A stretch of DNA of 59,416 nucleotides, taken from contig CAZFWP010000002.1 in the NCBI GenBank assembly GCA_964522805.1, positions 1 through 59,416 of the forward strand. The letters are read 5' to 3'. The notes under the pieces were generated by a model, which had not been told where the DNA came from, ran no database searches, and worked only from the letters and a program-made list of their open reading frames with translations. Shown here piece after piece: positions 16,226-24,448 of this stretch (position 1 is its first letter; each line of letters begins with the position of its first letter). Made by a program: the position numbers and the translations under genes. This DNA comes from CAZBYL01 sp964522805 (GTDB taxonomy: Bacteria; Synergistota; Synergistia; Synergistales; Synergistaceae).

Positions 16226-17401
16226 CTACCAAGCTCTTTCGTATATTTCGCGCACCGACTTTTCGTCCAATTTCCGCGGATTATTGGTAATCAGCCTTGT
16301 CTCTCTCATAGCAGCGGGAGCCATGGAAGCAGCGGCCTCTTTGGGAATACCGAAGTCACGCAGTCTGGTTTTCACTCCCGCCCTTTCGCCAAGGTTGATC
16401 ATCGCGGCAAGAGCGGCGTTTGCAGCCTCTTTGTCTGACATCCCCTCTTTTAGCACACCCATAGCCGCGGCGACGGGAACGAACTTTTCTTCGCAGCCCT
16501 CAAGATTGTATTCCATTACCCAGCGCAGCAGAGCTGTGTTAGCCTCTCCGTGCGGCACGTGGTATTCTCCGCCCAGAGGATAGGACATCGCATGAACTCC
16601 CGCTGTTCCTGACATGGAGAAGGCCATCCCCGCCAGCATGCTGCCATACATCTGTCTCTCACGTGCGGCTCTGTTTGAGCCGTCTTTGACACATATTTCC
16701 AAATTCTGGACGATATTTCTAATCGCCGTCAGAGCCAAATCCTGCGTCAGTGCATTGGTACCGAGCGAAAGGTATGATTCTACACCGTGAACCAGTGCGT
16801 CCATGCCGGAGGCTGCGGTAATGCCCGCCGGCAGAGGGAGGGTGAGCTCAGGGTCTACAAGAGCAATGTCCGCTACCAGATGTCCGCTGGAAACGCCCTT
16901 TTTCACATGTTCCGCTTCAAAAGAAAATACCGCCACTGCCGACACTTCAGAGCCGCTCCCTGCCGTAGTGGGGATCATGATTGTCGGCAGCCCCTTGGCC
17001 GGAACTTTCTCACTGCCAATAACATCTGCCACATTTAAGGCGCGGTCTTTGGCCATCACCGCCGCCATTTTGGCAAAATCCATCGAGCTGCCGCCGCCAA
17101 AGGCGATGATGCAGTCATAACCGCCATCGATGATAAACTTGACCCCCTTATCAAGGAGCGCCACAGGCGGTTCCGGCTGTACCTCTCCCCAATGACCGGG
17201 GACCATGCCGAGAGCTCTCATGGAGTCCATCAACTCGCCCAGAAGCGCACTTTTCGCCATACTGGCGCCGGTAATAAATAGCGGACGCTTAGCACCTAAA
17301 GCCGCAGCTTTTTCTGCTGCTTGCCTTACGCATCCCGAAGCAAAAATTATCTCTCTCGGCATACGGAAACGAAAGGGATTCATAGCCGGAACAATATTCA
17401 T
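16226..17401 (-). CDS. Iron-dependent alcohol dehydrogenase
   Basis: This 391-aa protein is a group III Fe-dependent alcohol dehydrogenase. NAD(P)-binding GGGSSMD (about residue 100) and TAGSGSEVS are present. The metal ligands are in GMDALVHGVESYLS (Asp, His), GVHAMSYPLGG (His) and HVPHGEAN (His). Family members reduce aldehydes to alcohols during fermentation or oxidise lactaldehyde and 4-hydroxybutyrate; substrate is not clear here. ATG preceded by GGGAGG. The upstream gap holds one copy of the dispersed element. Confidence 0.92.
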   Translation of the reverse strand: MNIVPAMNPFRFRMPREIIFASGCVRQAAEKAAALGAKRPLFITGASMAKSALLGELMDSMRALGMVPGHWGEVQPEPPVALLDKGVKFIIDGGYDCIIAFGGGSSMDFAKMAAVMAKDRALNVADVIGSEKVPAKGLPTIMIPTTAGSGSEVSAVAVFSFEAEHVKKGVSSGHLVADIALVDPELTLPLPAGITAASGMDALVHGVESYLSLGTNALTQDLALTAIRNIVQNLEICVKDGSNRAARERQMYGSMLAGMAFSMSGTAGVHAMSYPLGGEYHVPHGEANTALLRWVMEYNLEGCEEKFVPVAAAMGVLKEGMSDKEAANAALAAMINLGERAGVKTRLRDFGIPKEAAASMAPAAMRETRLITNNPRKLDEKSVREIYERAW

Positions 17402-17458
17402 TACATTAACCTCCCGCTAAAATAGTTATATAAAAATTTAAGGACAGCCGTTTAAATA

Positions 17459-17668
17459 GCAAACCTTCAATAATAACCGCCGTACTGCCCGCCGGTCCAT
17501 AGCATCGAGTCAAGCTCTCTGATTTCATGCGATAAGTACGATAGTAAATTTTTGATTTGCGTAATCAAACTTAGTCTCTTCGTTAATCATTTTTATTATT
17601 CTGCGGATGTGCCGCCGGCAAAGCAGGCGCACCCTGCCTGCGGCACTGACAGCGCATATCATCGGCAG
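17459..17668 (+). repeat. Dispersed intergenic element, copy C
   Basis: This copy lies between the Fe-alcohol dehydrogenase start and the end of the prepilin peptidase. It begins GCAAACCTTCAATAATAACC, has the core GCGATAAG...AAATTTTTGATTTGCG at 17529-17562, the block CTTAGTCTCTTCGTTAATC and the end block CGCATATCATCGGC. Confidence 0.6.
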
Positions 17669-17680
17669 CAAACTATTTTT

Positions 17681-18460
17681 TTACATCCATGGCCATGGCA
17701 CACCAAAACCAAAATAACGAAGCACTGCGGCACCGAGTAATATTGTCAAAAAAGCACCGAAGGCTAAAAAGGGGCCTAACGGCACATGGTCTTTACGCGA
17801 AACTTTTTTCATAATCAACAAAGGAATAACGATGAAGCCTCCGCAGAGAAAACCCATGTACAGGGCCAGTATTGTACAGCGCCAGCCTAGAAACGCGCCG
17901 ATACCCAACATGAGCATGGCATCGCCGAATCCCATGCCGCCACGGCTAATGATAACAATGGCAAAAATAAAACCAAATCCCAACCCAGCCCCCATTGCTC
18001 CGTCAACAACGGCAGGCAATCCACCCAAGATTCTCAAAGCCAGCCCGGATGCTGTCATCACCAACGCCCAAGAATCATAGATGTATCCGGACTCAATATC
18101 AGTGAGAGCGTGAAAAAGCAAAAAGGGCAGCATTAACGCGGCAAAAAGCATCGGCACTGTCAAACCGAACTTCCAAACAAAGAGGGCAGCGGCGGCACCG
18201 GCGGTGAGTTCAGCGGCTATGTGACGCCGCGGTATAGGATTTTTGCAGCTGCGGCACCTTCCCTGAAGCACAATATATGAGATTATCGGAATCAAGTCAG
18301 GTGAAGAGAGCACACGACCGCAGCTATCGCATACAGACCTCTCGCTTCCCCACCATTTTTTATCCGCCACTGTCCTCATGGCGGCGGCATTGATAAAAGA
18401 GCCAAAAACAGCACCCAACCAAAAGCCGATAAAAATATGCAGCCCAACCATATTTCCCAT
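17681..18460 (-). CDS. Prepilin peptidase / type IV leader peptidase (PilD-like)
   Basis: This 259-aa integral membrane aspartyl protease cleaves and can N-methylate type IV prepilin-like proteins. The N-terminal zinc motif is intact (Cys44/47 and Cys69/72), the catalytic aspartates are Asp121 (ALTDIESGYI) and Asp180 (GFGDAML), and about eight hydrophobic segments follow the A24 peptidase pattern. The chosen ATG at 18460 follows GCGGGGTG; the ATG 15 bases upstream has no site. No pilin or pilus assembly gene is adjacent, so substrates lie elsewhere. Confidence 0.93.
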   Translation of the reverse strand: MGNMVGLHIFIGFWLGAVFGSFINAAAMRTVADKKWWGSERSVCDSCGRVLSSPDLIPIISYIVLQGRCRSCKNPIPRRHIAAELTAGAAAALFVWKFGLTVPMLFAALMLPFLLFHALTDIESGYIYDSWALVMTASGLALRILGGLPAVVDGAMGAGLGFGFIFAIVIISRGGMGFGDAMLMLGIGAFLGWRCTILALYMGFLCGGFIVIPLLIMKKVSRKDHVPLGPFLAFGAFLTILLGAAVLRYFGFGVPWPWM

Positions 18461-18535
18461 ATCGACACCCCGCATGAAACAGTTAAAATAAAGACCTATT
18501 CATTTTACACTAAATTGTTAAAAGGAGATAACACT

Positions 18536-18748
18536 ATGCCTATCGTAATTGTTAACATCAAAGAGGGACGTACCCTTGAGCAAAAAAGAGCCATGGTCGC
18601 AAAAATGACCGAGGTCCTTTGCGAAACTATGGATGTTACACCGCCATCGGTTAGAATCATAATCAACGAGATGAAAAACGAAAACTTCGCCAAGGGAGGC
18701 ATCTTGGTGGAGGATAATCCCGCAGACCAGTATATAAAGAGAGATTAA
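18536..18748 (+). CDS. 4-oxalocrotonate tautomerase family protein
   Basis: This 70-aa protein begins MPIVIVNIKEGRT, with the catalytic Pro exposed after Met removal, and has the GRTLEQKRAMVAKMTEV helix of the small tautomerases. Members tautomerise 2-hydroxymuconate-like compounds; stand-alone copies are common and often of unknown function. The start has a strong AAAGGAG site. Its stop overlaps the stop of the convergent acyltransferase by four bases. Confidence 0.92.
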   Translation: MPIVIVNIKEGRTLEQKRAMVAKMTEVLCETMDVTPPSVRIIINEMKNENFAKGGILVEDNPADQYIKRD

Positions 18749-19605
18749 CCGCAGATAACATCCTTAAAACGTTTGTGCTGCCACAGCCATTGACCCGGAG
18801 TGCGCTTGATCATCTTTTCCAACGCTAGGTTGACTTTGACGGTAATGTCTTCGATAGTGCTGTCGCGATCAGTCCCCTTCTCCCATTCAATCGGAGCTTC
18901 AAAGACGATTTTAAGGCGAAAGGGAGCAATTCTCACAATGGAGACAGGCAATATCGGAGCGTGTGTAAAGTAGGCAAAAACAGCAGCACCGGCGACAGTA
19001 GAAGTTACCTGCCCCATGAAAGGAACCATCAGTCCGTTGCCGCCGCCATGCTGGTCTGAAAGTATCGCCAAAAAGCCGTTCTTACGAAGATGGGAAATAG
19101 CCCTAGTCATAGGCTCTCTTTTGTCAATGATCAAGGTGTTTTCCGCCGAGCGCAGCTCCTCAATCAACTCTCTTTGAAAGGGGCTGTCCGCCGCCCTGGC
19201 GATAGCGGCTGAGTTAGCATGCTGACCTATCCAGGCGGCACCAAGCTCCCAATTACCAATATGGGCAGAGACGCCGATAACGCCGCGTCCTTTTTCAAGA
19301 GCGCTGTCAAAATGTTCCTTGCCCTCCACCGCCTCAAACCAGTCAAGAACCTTTTGCGGAGAGCCGTGAAGCGCAAGAAGCTCCAGACCAGTCCAAACAA
19401 TGTTGTCATAAGACTCCGCCACGAGTTTATCCCTCTCGCTATTTGGTATGCCAGGATAAACAAGTTCAATGTTCTTTCTGGCAACAGATTTCCTCGGTCC
19501 GATGATTTTTAACAGAGACGACAGTATAAAGCCAGCCAGAGTGGCTCCCATCCCCGGTTTTATCATGTGTGCTGCGGCAAGCGCCAATTTTACTTTACGG
19601 TCCAT
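18745..19605 (-). CDS. Lipid A biosynthesis acyltransferase (LpxL/HtrB family)
   Basis: This 286-aa membrane-anchored acyltransferase adds a secondary acyl chain to Kdo-lipid A or a related acceptor. The HX4(D/E) motif is at His115-Glu120 (SAHIGNWE), followed by IDKREPMTRAISHLRKNG, LSDQHGG and VPFMGQ, all typical. The ATG at 19605 follows GAGGTGG; longer frames upstream lack a site. Together with the arn operon it shows that the organism makes lipid A and has an outer membrane. Confidence 0.9.
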   Translation of the reverse strand: MDRKVKLALAAAHMIKPGMGATLAGFILSSLLKIIGPRKSVARKNIELVYPGIPNSERDKLVAESYDNIVWTGLELLALHGSPQKVLDWFEAVEGKEHFDSALEKGRGVIGVSAHIGNWELGAAWIGQHANSAAIARAADSPFQRELIEELRSAENTLIIDKREPMTRAISHLRKNGFLAILSDQHGGGNGLMVPFMGQVTSTVAGAAVFAYFTHAPILPVSIVRIAPFRLKIVFEAPIEWEKGTDRDSTIEDITVKVNLALEKMIKRTPGQWLWQHKRFKDVICG

Positions 19606-19767
19606 TGTATTCCACCTCACCATTAGCGTCCGAACCAAGGCTCGGCCGCATAAAGATAATATCACAAAAAATAGGTATCTTTGCCAACACAGTGACTCTA
19701 TCATGTTGTAGAATAGGAAACACAGAAACATTGATAATATATAAAGTACAGAAAGGGGTTATTTTAT

Positions 19768-20148
19768 ATGAAAGAGATCATCAGCACAGAAAATGCACCG
19801 GCAGCAATCGGTCCATACTCACAGGCGGTAAAGGCAGGCGGATTTATCTTCCTCTCAGGGCAGATTCCCCTCGATCCCAAGACCATGACTGTCGTGCCGG
19901 GGTGCGTACAGTGCCAGGCGGAGCAGGCCCTTAAAAACATGAAGGCCGTTCTTGAAAGCCAGGGGCTGGACTTCTCCGATGTTGTCAAAACAACGGTATT
20001 CATTAAAGACATGAACGAGTTCGGAAAAGTAAACGAAACCTACGCCAAATACTTCACAGAGAACGCCCCCGCGCGTTCATGCGTTGAAGTTGCCAGACTT
20101 CCCAAAGATGTCCTTGTGGAAATCGAGGCTATTGCGGCACTCAGATAA
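19768..20148 (+). CDS. ridA: 2-iminobutanoate/2-iminopropanoate deaminase RidA
   Basis: This 126-aa protein is a canonical RidA: MKEIISTENAPAAIGPYSQA, LSGQIPLDP, VVKTTVFIKDMNEF and the catalytic Arg in NAPARSCVEVARLPKD. It hydrolyses reactive enamines/imines such as 2-aminoacrylate made by pyridoxal-phosphate dehydratases, protecting other enzymes. Expected of a cell living on amino-acid catabolism. It stands alone with its own terminator. Confidence 0.96.
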   Translation: MKEIISTENAPAAIGPYSQAVKAGGFIFLSGQIPLDPKTMTVVPGCVQCQAEQALKNMKAVLESQGLDFSDVVKTTVFIKDMNEFGKVNETYAKYFTENAPARSCVEVARLPKDVLVEIEAIAALR

Positions 20149-20180
20149 CCACAGCAGATATTCTGTTTATAATTGTTTAT

Positions 20181-20214
20181 AAGAGGTGACGGCTTTTAGC
20201 GTCCCTCTTTTTTT
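20181..20214 (+). terminator. Terminator of ridA
   Basis: AAGAGGTGACG (20181-20191) pairs with CGTCCCTCTT (20200-20209) with one bulged base, followed by a T run. Confidence 0.8.
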
Positions 20215-20291
20215 ATGCTGCATAAAAGACAATATTAATCAGCATCTATAAACACTTTTATGCCGCAACATTTATAGACAGTGGCATAAAA
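20211..20291. repeat. Cluster of four TTTTATGC/GCATAAAA half-sites
   Basis: The eight-mer TTTTATGC occurs at 20211-20218 and 20256-20263, and its complement GCATAAAA at 20220-20227 and 20284-20291. A second inverted pair, TCTATAAA (20245-20252) and TTTATAGA (20271-20278), interleaves with them. The arms could form alternative or pseudoknotted hairpins, or serve as binding sites. Confidence 0.5.
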
Positions 20292-20513
20292 CTGCAGCTA
20301 GGTCAATAACAGGTATCTTCTCAGCGCTGTAACTAAAGATAAAGCAGACGACAGTACTCTCACCTGCAGAATGCAAAAAACGCCGTCAGAAAACTGCAGC
20401 CGCAGAGATTTTTTAGCCTGGTCAAGAGCCCATACACAGTAGCCCGCTATTACCGCCTGCATTAGCAAAGATAATTGTCAGCACCTGCACGTGAAATTGC
20501 CTCTTTAGAAGTA
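20292..20513. other. Intergenic, no gene seen
   Basis: Between the half-site cluster and the tRNA promoter I see no coding frame or RNA gene. AAAACTGCAG occurs twice (about 20289 and 20392). Confidence 0.4.
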
Positions 20514-20541
20514 TTGCAAAATCAGAAAAGGATGTTATAAT
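20514..20541 (+). promoter_or_regulatory. Predicted promoter of tRNA-Asn
   Basis: TTGCAA (20514-20519) and a consensus TATAAT (20536-20541) are 16 bases apart and lie about 30 bases upstream of the mature tRNA end. Confidence 0.7.
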
Positions 20542-20572
20542 ACTCTTCGTCATGATTTTTATGACCTGTTAT

Positions 20573-20648
20573 TCCTCGATGGCGCAATCGGCAGCGCGGG
20601 TGGCTGTTAACCACTAGGTTCGAGGTTCGAGTCCTCGTCGAGGAGCCA
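20573..20648 (+). tRNA. tRNA-Asn (anticodon GTT)
   Basis: A 76-nt cloverleaf: acceptor TCCTCGA pairs with TCGAGGA, anticodon stem GGTGG/CCACT encloses the loop CTGTTAA with anticodon GTT at 20606-20608, the T arm contains GGTTCGAGTCC, and the encoded CCA end is at 20646-20648. A terminator follows, so it is a single-gene unit. Confidence 0.97.
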
Positions 20649-20658
20649 GAATGGCTCA

Positions 20659-20688
20659 ATCCCCGCTCTTAAGAGCGGGGATTTTTTT
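20659..20688 (+). terminator. Terminator after tRNA-Asn
   Basis: ATCCCCGCTCTT pairs perfectly with AAGAGCGGGGAT (20659-20682), followed by seven T residues. Confidence 0.95.
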
Positions 20689-20774
20689 ATACGTACCTTT
20701 GTTTGTGCAAAGATTCGTTATGCATGGTAACATCGTCATAGTTGTTTTATTTCACAGCAATGAAATGAAAAGAG

Positions 20775-21590
20775 ATGACGCAAATGCAGGAAAGAATAAA
20801 GAACCGCAAAGGATATTATGGTGTAAAGCTTCATCAGATACTGAGCTTTTCATCTATATTTCAGAAGGCGGCGACATTTGGCGGCGAATGGGGCTTTTTC
20901 CCCGGGTGCAGCATGATGGGGTATTCTCCGGAACTGATTTTGCGCGTTTATAGATGGCTTAAAAAAGCAGATCCTTCCATCGGTCTTGTCAGCGGCTGCT
21001 GCGGGCACCCGACACTGGCGCTGGACGATATGGCGCGCTTTGAAGCCTACCAGAGAAAAGTCGGCGGCGAGATGAGGCGCGCCGGACTCAAAAAACTTAT
21101 CGTATGCTGCCCCAACTGTGAGGAGACGCTGCGAAACATCAAATGGCTGACGGTTCGTTCTATATGGTCAATGCTGGACGAGGCGAATTTTACCGTCGAT
21201 GCGTCGGGCGACGCCAAATATGTGCTTCACGACCCATGCCCCACACGCAGAGACCCCGATACGCAGGAGGCCTTTCGCCGTGTGATCAAGCGCTGCAGCG
21301 TTAATTGGGAAGAGTACCCTTCCTCGCATGACAAAGCACTCTGCTGCGGAAAAATTAAAATGCTGATGGTTCTTGACCCGGAAACAGGGCATAAGGTGCT
21401 GGAGCGGCGTATAAGCGAAAGCGATAACAACAATGTGCTCACCTACTGTTTTTCCTGCGCAGATTCCTTCCGCGGAGCCGGCTGCAATGCGGTGCACGGG
21501 CTGGAGCTGCTTTTCCCCGGCAACATAAATGCGAGAAGCACTTGGAAAAATCGCTATGAGTCAGCGAAATCAGTGGAACGTTTTATTTGA
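20775..21590 (+). CDS. HdrB-like protein with two CCG cysteine-rich domains
   Basis: This 271-aa protein contains two complete CCG motifs of the heterodisulfide reductase subunit B type. The first is Cys45, Cys75-Cys76-Gly, Cys112-x2-Cys115; the second is Cys155, Cys190-Cys191-Gly, Cys225-x2-Cys228, with the usual 30-36 residue spacings. In HdrB each motif binds a noncubane [4Fe-4S] cluster that reduces disulfides. No ferredoxin-like HdrC, flavoprotein HdrA or dehydrogenase is adjacent, so partner and substrate are unknown. Another possibility is a glycolate-oxidase-like iron-sulfur subunit. The ATG follows AAAAGAG. Confidence 0.85.
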   Translation: MTQMQERIKNRKGYYGVKLHQILSFSSIFQKAATFGGEWGFFPGCSMMGYSPELILRVYRWLKKADPSIGLVSGCCGHPTLALDDMARFEAYQRKVGGEMRRAGLKKLIVCCPNCEETLRNIKWLTVRSIWSMLDEANFTVDASGDAKYVLHDPCPTRRDPDTQEAFRRVIKRCSVNWEEYPSSHDKALCCGKIKMLMVLDPETGHKVLERRISESDNNNVLTYCFSCADSFRGAGCNAVHGLELLFPGNINARSTWKNRYESAKSVERFI

Positions 21591-21903
21591 CCTTGCCGAT
21601 TTAAACAGCTCAGCGGCGAATTCATTTTTATTTTCCCCTCAGAGAACCTTTGGGCTCTGCCATTATGAGCTGTGCAAATGGTGTTTTTCGTCCCAAGGAC
21701 AAGTCACCGCATTTTGAGTTTCAAAACAAAGGCGGATCGGAAACAAAAGCCAACTCAATGTCATCTACCAAGGGGGCTTTTGGCGCAAAGATAAAATAAA
21801 TACCGTCCTTAAGAAAAACGCTTACTGACAATAAAGCGTGATGGAATATCCAGAACTATTCGATAAGTAAAACAGAAACCAAATACTAAATCACAGTAAA
21901 AAC
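21591..21903. other. Intergenic, no gene seen
   Basis: This stretch after the HdrB-like gene shows no convincing reading frame, RNA or repeat. It ends in a terminator. Confidence 0.45.
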
Positions 21904-21937
21904 AAAAAGTCGTCTCGAGAAAGAGATGACTTTTTTT
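21904..21937 (+). terminator. Rho-independent terminator
   Basis: AAAAAGTCGTCTC (21904-21916) pairs with GAGATGACTTTTT (21923-21935) in a stem followed by T residues. It lies more than 300 bp after the HdrB-like gene. Confidence 0.88.
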
Positions 21938-22032
21938 ATAACATGATTTCCAATTTTTTCTTATTTCTATTCCTCTCATAGATATTTACCGTAATTATTC
22001 TTAATAAAATTATTATATCTCGTTATAGTATG

Positions 22033-22055
22033 ATAAACTATCTATCATAGTTTAT
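22033..22055. promoter_or_regulatory. Perfect inverted repeat upstream of substrate-binding protein
   Basis: ATAAACTAT (22033-22041) and ATAGTTTAT (22047-22055) are perfect nine-base arms with a five-base spacer, ending 35 bp before the start codon. Position and symmetry suggest a repressor operator. Confidence 0.45.
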
Positions 22056-22090
22056 TTTACTGATGATATTCTAGAAGGGGTTGATTTAAC

Positions 22091-23230
22091 ATGCGCAAAT
22101 ATCTTATTCTCGCTATATTGGCCATAATACTGCTTTCAGCACAATCATTTGCGGCAGAGACGATAAAGATAGGACAGATTGCCTCTCTCACCGGTGATTT
22201 TACCGATTACGGACAAATGGAGGTAAACGGGGCCAAACTTGCTATCGATGAAATCAACGCCAACGGCGGTATTCTCAGGAAAAAGGCGGAACTGGCCGTT
22301 TATGACAGCAAAGGCAGCAGCTCTGAAACGATTAACGCTGTCAGACTGCTGACACTTAAAGAGCATGTCTCGGTAATCATAGGCCCCGGCACGTCAAATC
22401 TCTGTATTGCAGCAGCCCCCATTGTCGCAAAAATGAAAACCCCGCTTGTCTCGCTCCTCGCAACAAATACAGGAGTCACCGTCGATAAATTTGGACATGT
22501 TCGTCCGTATAGCTTTCGGATCGGCTTCACAGACCCATACCAGGGAAAGATTCTCGCGTTATTTGCGGCAAAAGAGCTTAAGGCCGTAAAGGCTGCGGTG
22601 CTTTTAGAAGAATCTGATGAATATTCCATCGGGCTTAGCAATTTTTTTAAAATAAACTTCGTTGCAGGAGGCGGGACAATCGTCGCGAGCGAGAGTTTTC
22701 GCCACTCCGATATAGACATTACAACACAGTTGAGTAAAATTCAAAACTCGTCTGCCGATGTGCTGGTAATTCCTGTCGTAGGCAGAAATCTGCCTCTGGC
22801 CGTCAAAAAAGCACGCGATATGGGCATCGCGGTTCCTATACTATGCGGCGACGGCTATGGAGAGTATGTAACTGAGTCAGCAGGCACAGATGCCACAAAG
22901 AGCACCTACTGGGTCTCCCACGGTTCTATTAAAGAGCCAAGATACAAAAATTTTGTATCCAAATATGAGGCTGTAACAAAAAAAGAGTGCAAGGAGGGCA
23001 TGAACGCTATCGCCGCCTATGACAGCGTCTACTGGATCAAGAACGCTATCGAGCGTGCCGGCAGTTCAAAGCCTGAACATTTACGCAGCGCGCTTGAAAC
23101 CACAAATAATCTTCATCTAATACATTTGAATCTCACAATGACATCGTCGCACGACCCTCTTAATAAGGGAGCCGTCATTATGAAAGCAGTCAACGGAAAA
23201 AGCGTTTTTGTCAAAAAAGTAAAACCATAA
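22091..23230 (+). CDS. ABC transporter substrate-binding protein (LivJ-like)
   Basis: This 379-aa protein has a signal peptide (MRKYLILAILAIILLSAQSFAA) and the type I periplasmic-binding fold of branched-chain amino-acid receptors: IKIGQIASLTGDFTDYGQ, NGAKLAIDEINANGGI and VIIGPGTSN. It should capture leucine-type amino acids, or amides or urea, in the periplasm. No permease or ATPase genes are adjacent, so it either feeds a transporter encoded elsewhere or acts as a receptor. Start ATG follows AGAAGGGG. Confidence 0.9.
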   Translation: MRKYLILAILAIILLSAQSFAAETIKIGQIASLTGDFTDYGQMEVNGAKLAIDEINANGGILRKKAELAVYDSKGSSSETINAVRLLTLKEHVSVIIGPGTSNLCIAAAPIVAKMKTPLVSLLATNTGVTVDKFGHVRPYSFRIGFTDPYQGKILALFAAKELKAVKAAVLLEESDEYSIGLSNFFKINFVAGGGTIVASESFRHSDIDITTQLSKIQNSSADVLVIPVVGRNLPLAVKKARDMGIAVPILCGDGYGEYVTESAGTDATKSTYWVSHGSIKEPRYKNFVSKYEAVTKKECKEGMNAIAAYDSVYWIKNAIERAGSSKPEHLRSALETTNNLHLIHLNLTMTSSHDPLNKGAVIMKAVNGKSVFVKKVKP

Positions 23231-23392
23231 AAACACCCGTTAATATTCTTTATCACCGCAGCCTAACGTCATTAAATCGTTATCTTTTAAATTTGTTGCA
23301 GAATAACGAATTAATATAAACAAGGCAAAATCACAGCCATTTTGGTGTAAAATTATTTGAGGAATATAACAATAATCAAGGAGTGAATTATT

Positions 23393-24274
23393 TTGTCAGA
23401 TAAAAAGATTCTTGGCTTTATCGGCACAGGTGTAATGGGTTCCAGTATGGCTGGCCATCTTTTAAGCGCAGGATATGAGGTTCATGTATATAACCGCACA
23501 AAAGCAAAAGCGGATAAATTAGTTGAAAAAGGTGCTGTCTGGGAAGATTCTCCCGCCGCAGTCGCCCAAAAATGCGACTTTGTCTTCACTATTGTCGGCT
23601 TCCCCAAAGACGTGGAGTCTGTCTATCTCGGAAAAGATGGGTTGGTGAACAACGCCAAAGAAGGCGCAGTTCTTGTCGATATGACCACTTCCAGTCCCAA
23701 ACTGGCACGCAAAATATGGAAATCCGCCCAAGAAAAGGGTGTATCCGTACTTGACGCTCCTGTCACCGGCGGAGATAAGGGCGCCCGCGATGCTACTTTG
23801 ACTATTTTTGTCGGCGGTACGGAGGAAGACTTTACAAATACACTGCCCTACTTTGAAGTCATGGGGCGAACCATCCGCAGAATGGGCGAGGCCGGAGACG
23901 GACAGAACGCTAAGCTCGCAAATCAGATAGTGATTGCCGGCACAATGACGGGGATGTGCGAGGCTTTGGCCTTCGCCAAGTCCTGCGGACTGGATCTGAA
24001 CGTGCTCTTGGAAGCTGTCGGCGGCGGTTCAGCTAACACTTGGAGCCTGGCTAATTACGGGCCTCGTATTCTCAAGGGTGATTTTGAACCGGGATTTTTC
24101 ATCAAACACTACATCAAGGATATGAAGTTGGCAGAAGAGACCGCTGATGAGATGGAGCTTGATATGCCAGCTCTCTCTCTCACGCGCGAACTATATGAGG
24201 AGCTAGCGGAGGCCGGCATGGAAAACGCCGGAACTCAGGCTCTCTACTGCCTCTACGACCCAGAAGAAGACTAG
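23393..24274 (+). CDS. 3-hydroxyisobutyrate / 2-hydroxy-3-oxopropionate dehydrogenase family
   Basis: This 293-aa beta-hydroxyacid dehydrogenase has the N-terminal Rossmann motif GFIGTGVMGSSMAGHL, the substrate-binding DAPVTGGDKGA and the catalytic lysine region (GQNAKLANQ), all in family order. It oxidises or reduces a short 3-hydroxyacid such as tartronate semialdehyde or 3-hydroxyisobutyrate with NAD(P). The start is TTG at 23393, supported by AAGGAG eight bases upstream. It is a single gene ended by a strong terminator. Confidence 0.93.
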   Translation: MSDKKILGFIGTGVMGSSMAGHLLSAGYEVHVYNRTKAKADKLVEKGAVWEDSPAAVAQKCDFVFTIVGFPKDVESVYLGKDGLVNNAKEGAVLVDMTTSSPKLARKIWKSAQEKGVSVLDAPVTGGDKGARDATLTIFVGGTEEDFTNTLPYFEVMGRTIRRMGEAGDGQNAKLANQIVIAGTMTGMCEALAFAKSCGLDLNVLLEAVGGGSANTWSLANYGPRILKGDFEPGFFIKHYIKDMKLAEETADEMELDMPALSLTRELYEELAEAGMENAGTQALYCLYDPEED

Positions 24275-24283
24275 ATGTGATTT

Positions 24284-24329
24284 TTCCCGAGTCAACGGGC
24301 AGCAGCCCTGATGACTCGGGAATTTTTTT
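24284..24329 (+). terminator. Rho-independent terminator
   Basis: TTCCCGAGTCA (24284-24294) and TGACTCGGGAA (24312-24322) pair perfectly and are followed by seven T residues. Confidence 0.95.
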
Positions 24330-24448
24330 GTCTATGACTTGTGCGGATAAACGGGAAAATACAAAACCGTAACTTATGAGTATAGAAAAGAATTTATAAT
24401 GATATCTACACTACGCCGCAAAATACGAACTTAAGGAAGTACTGTTGC

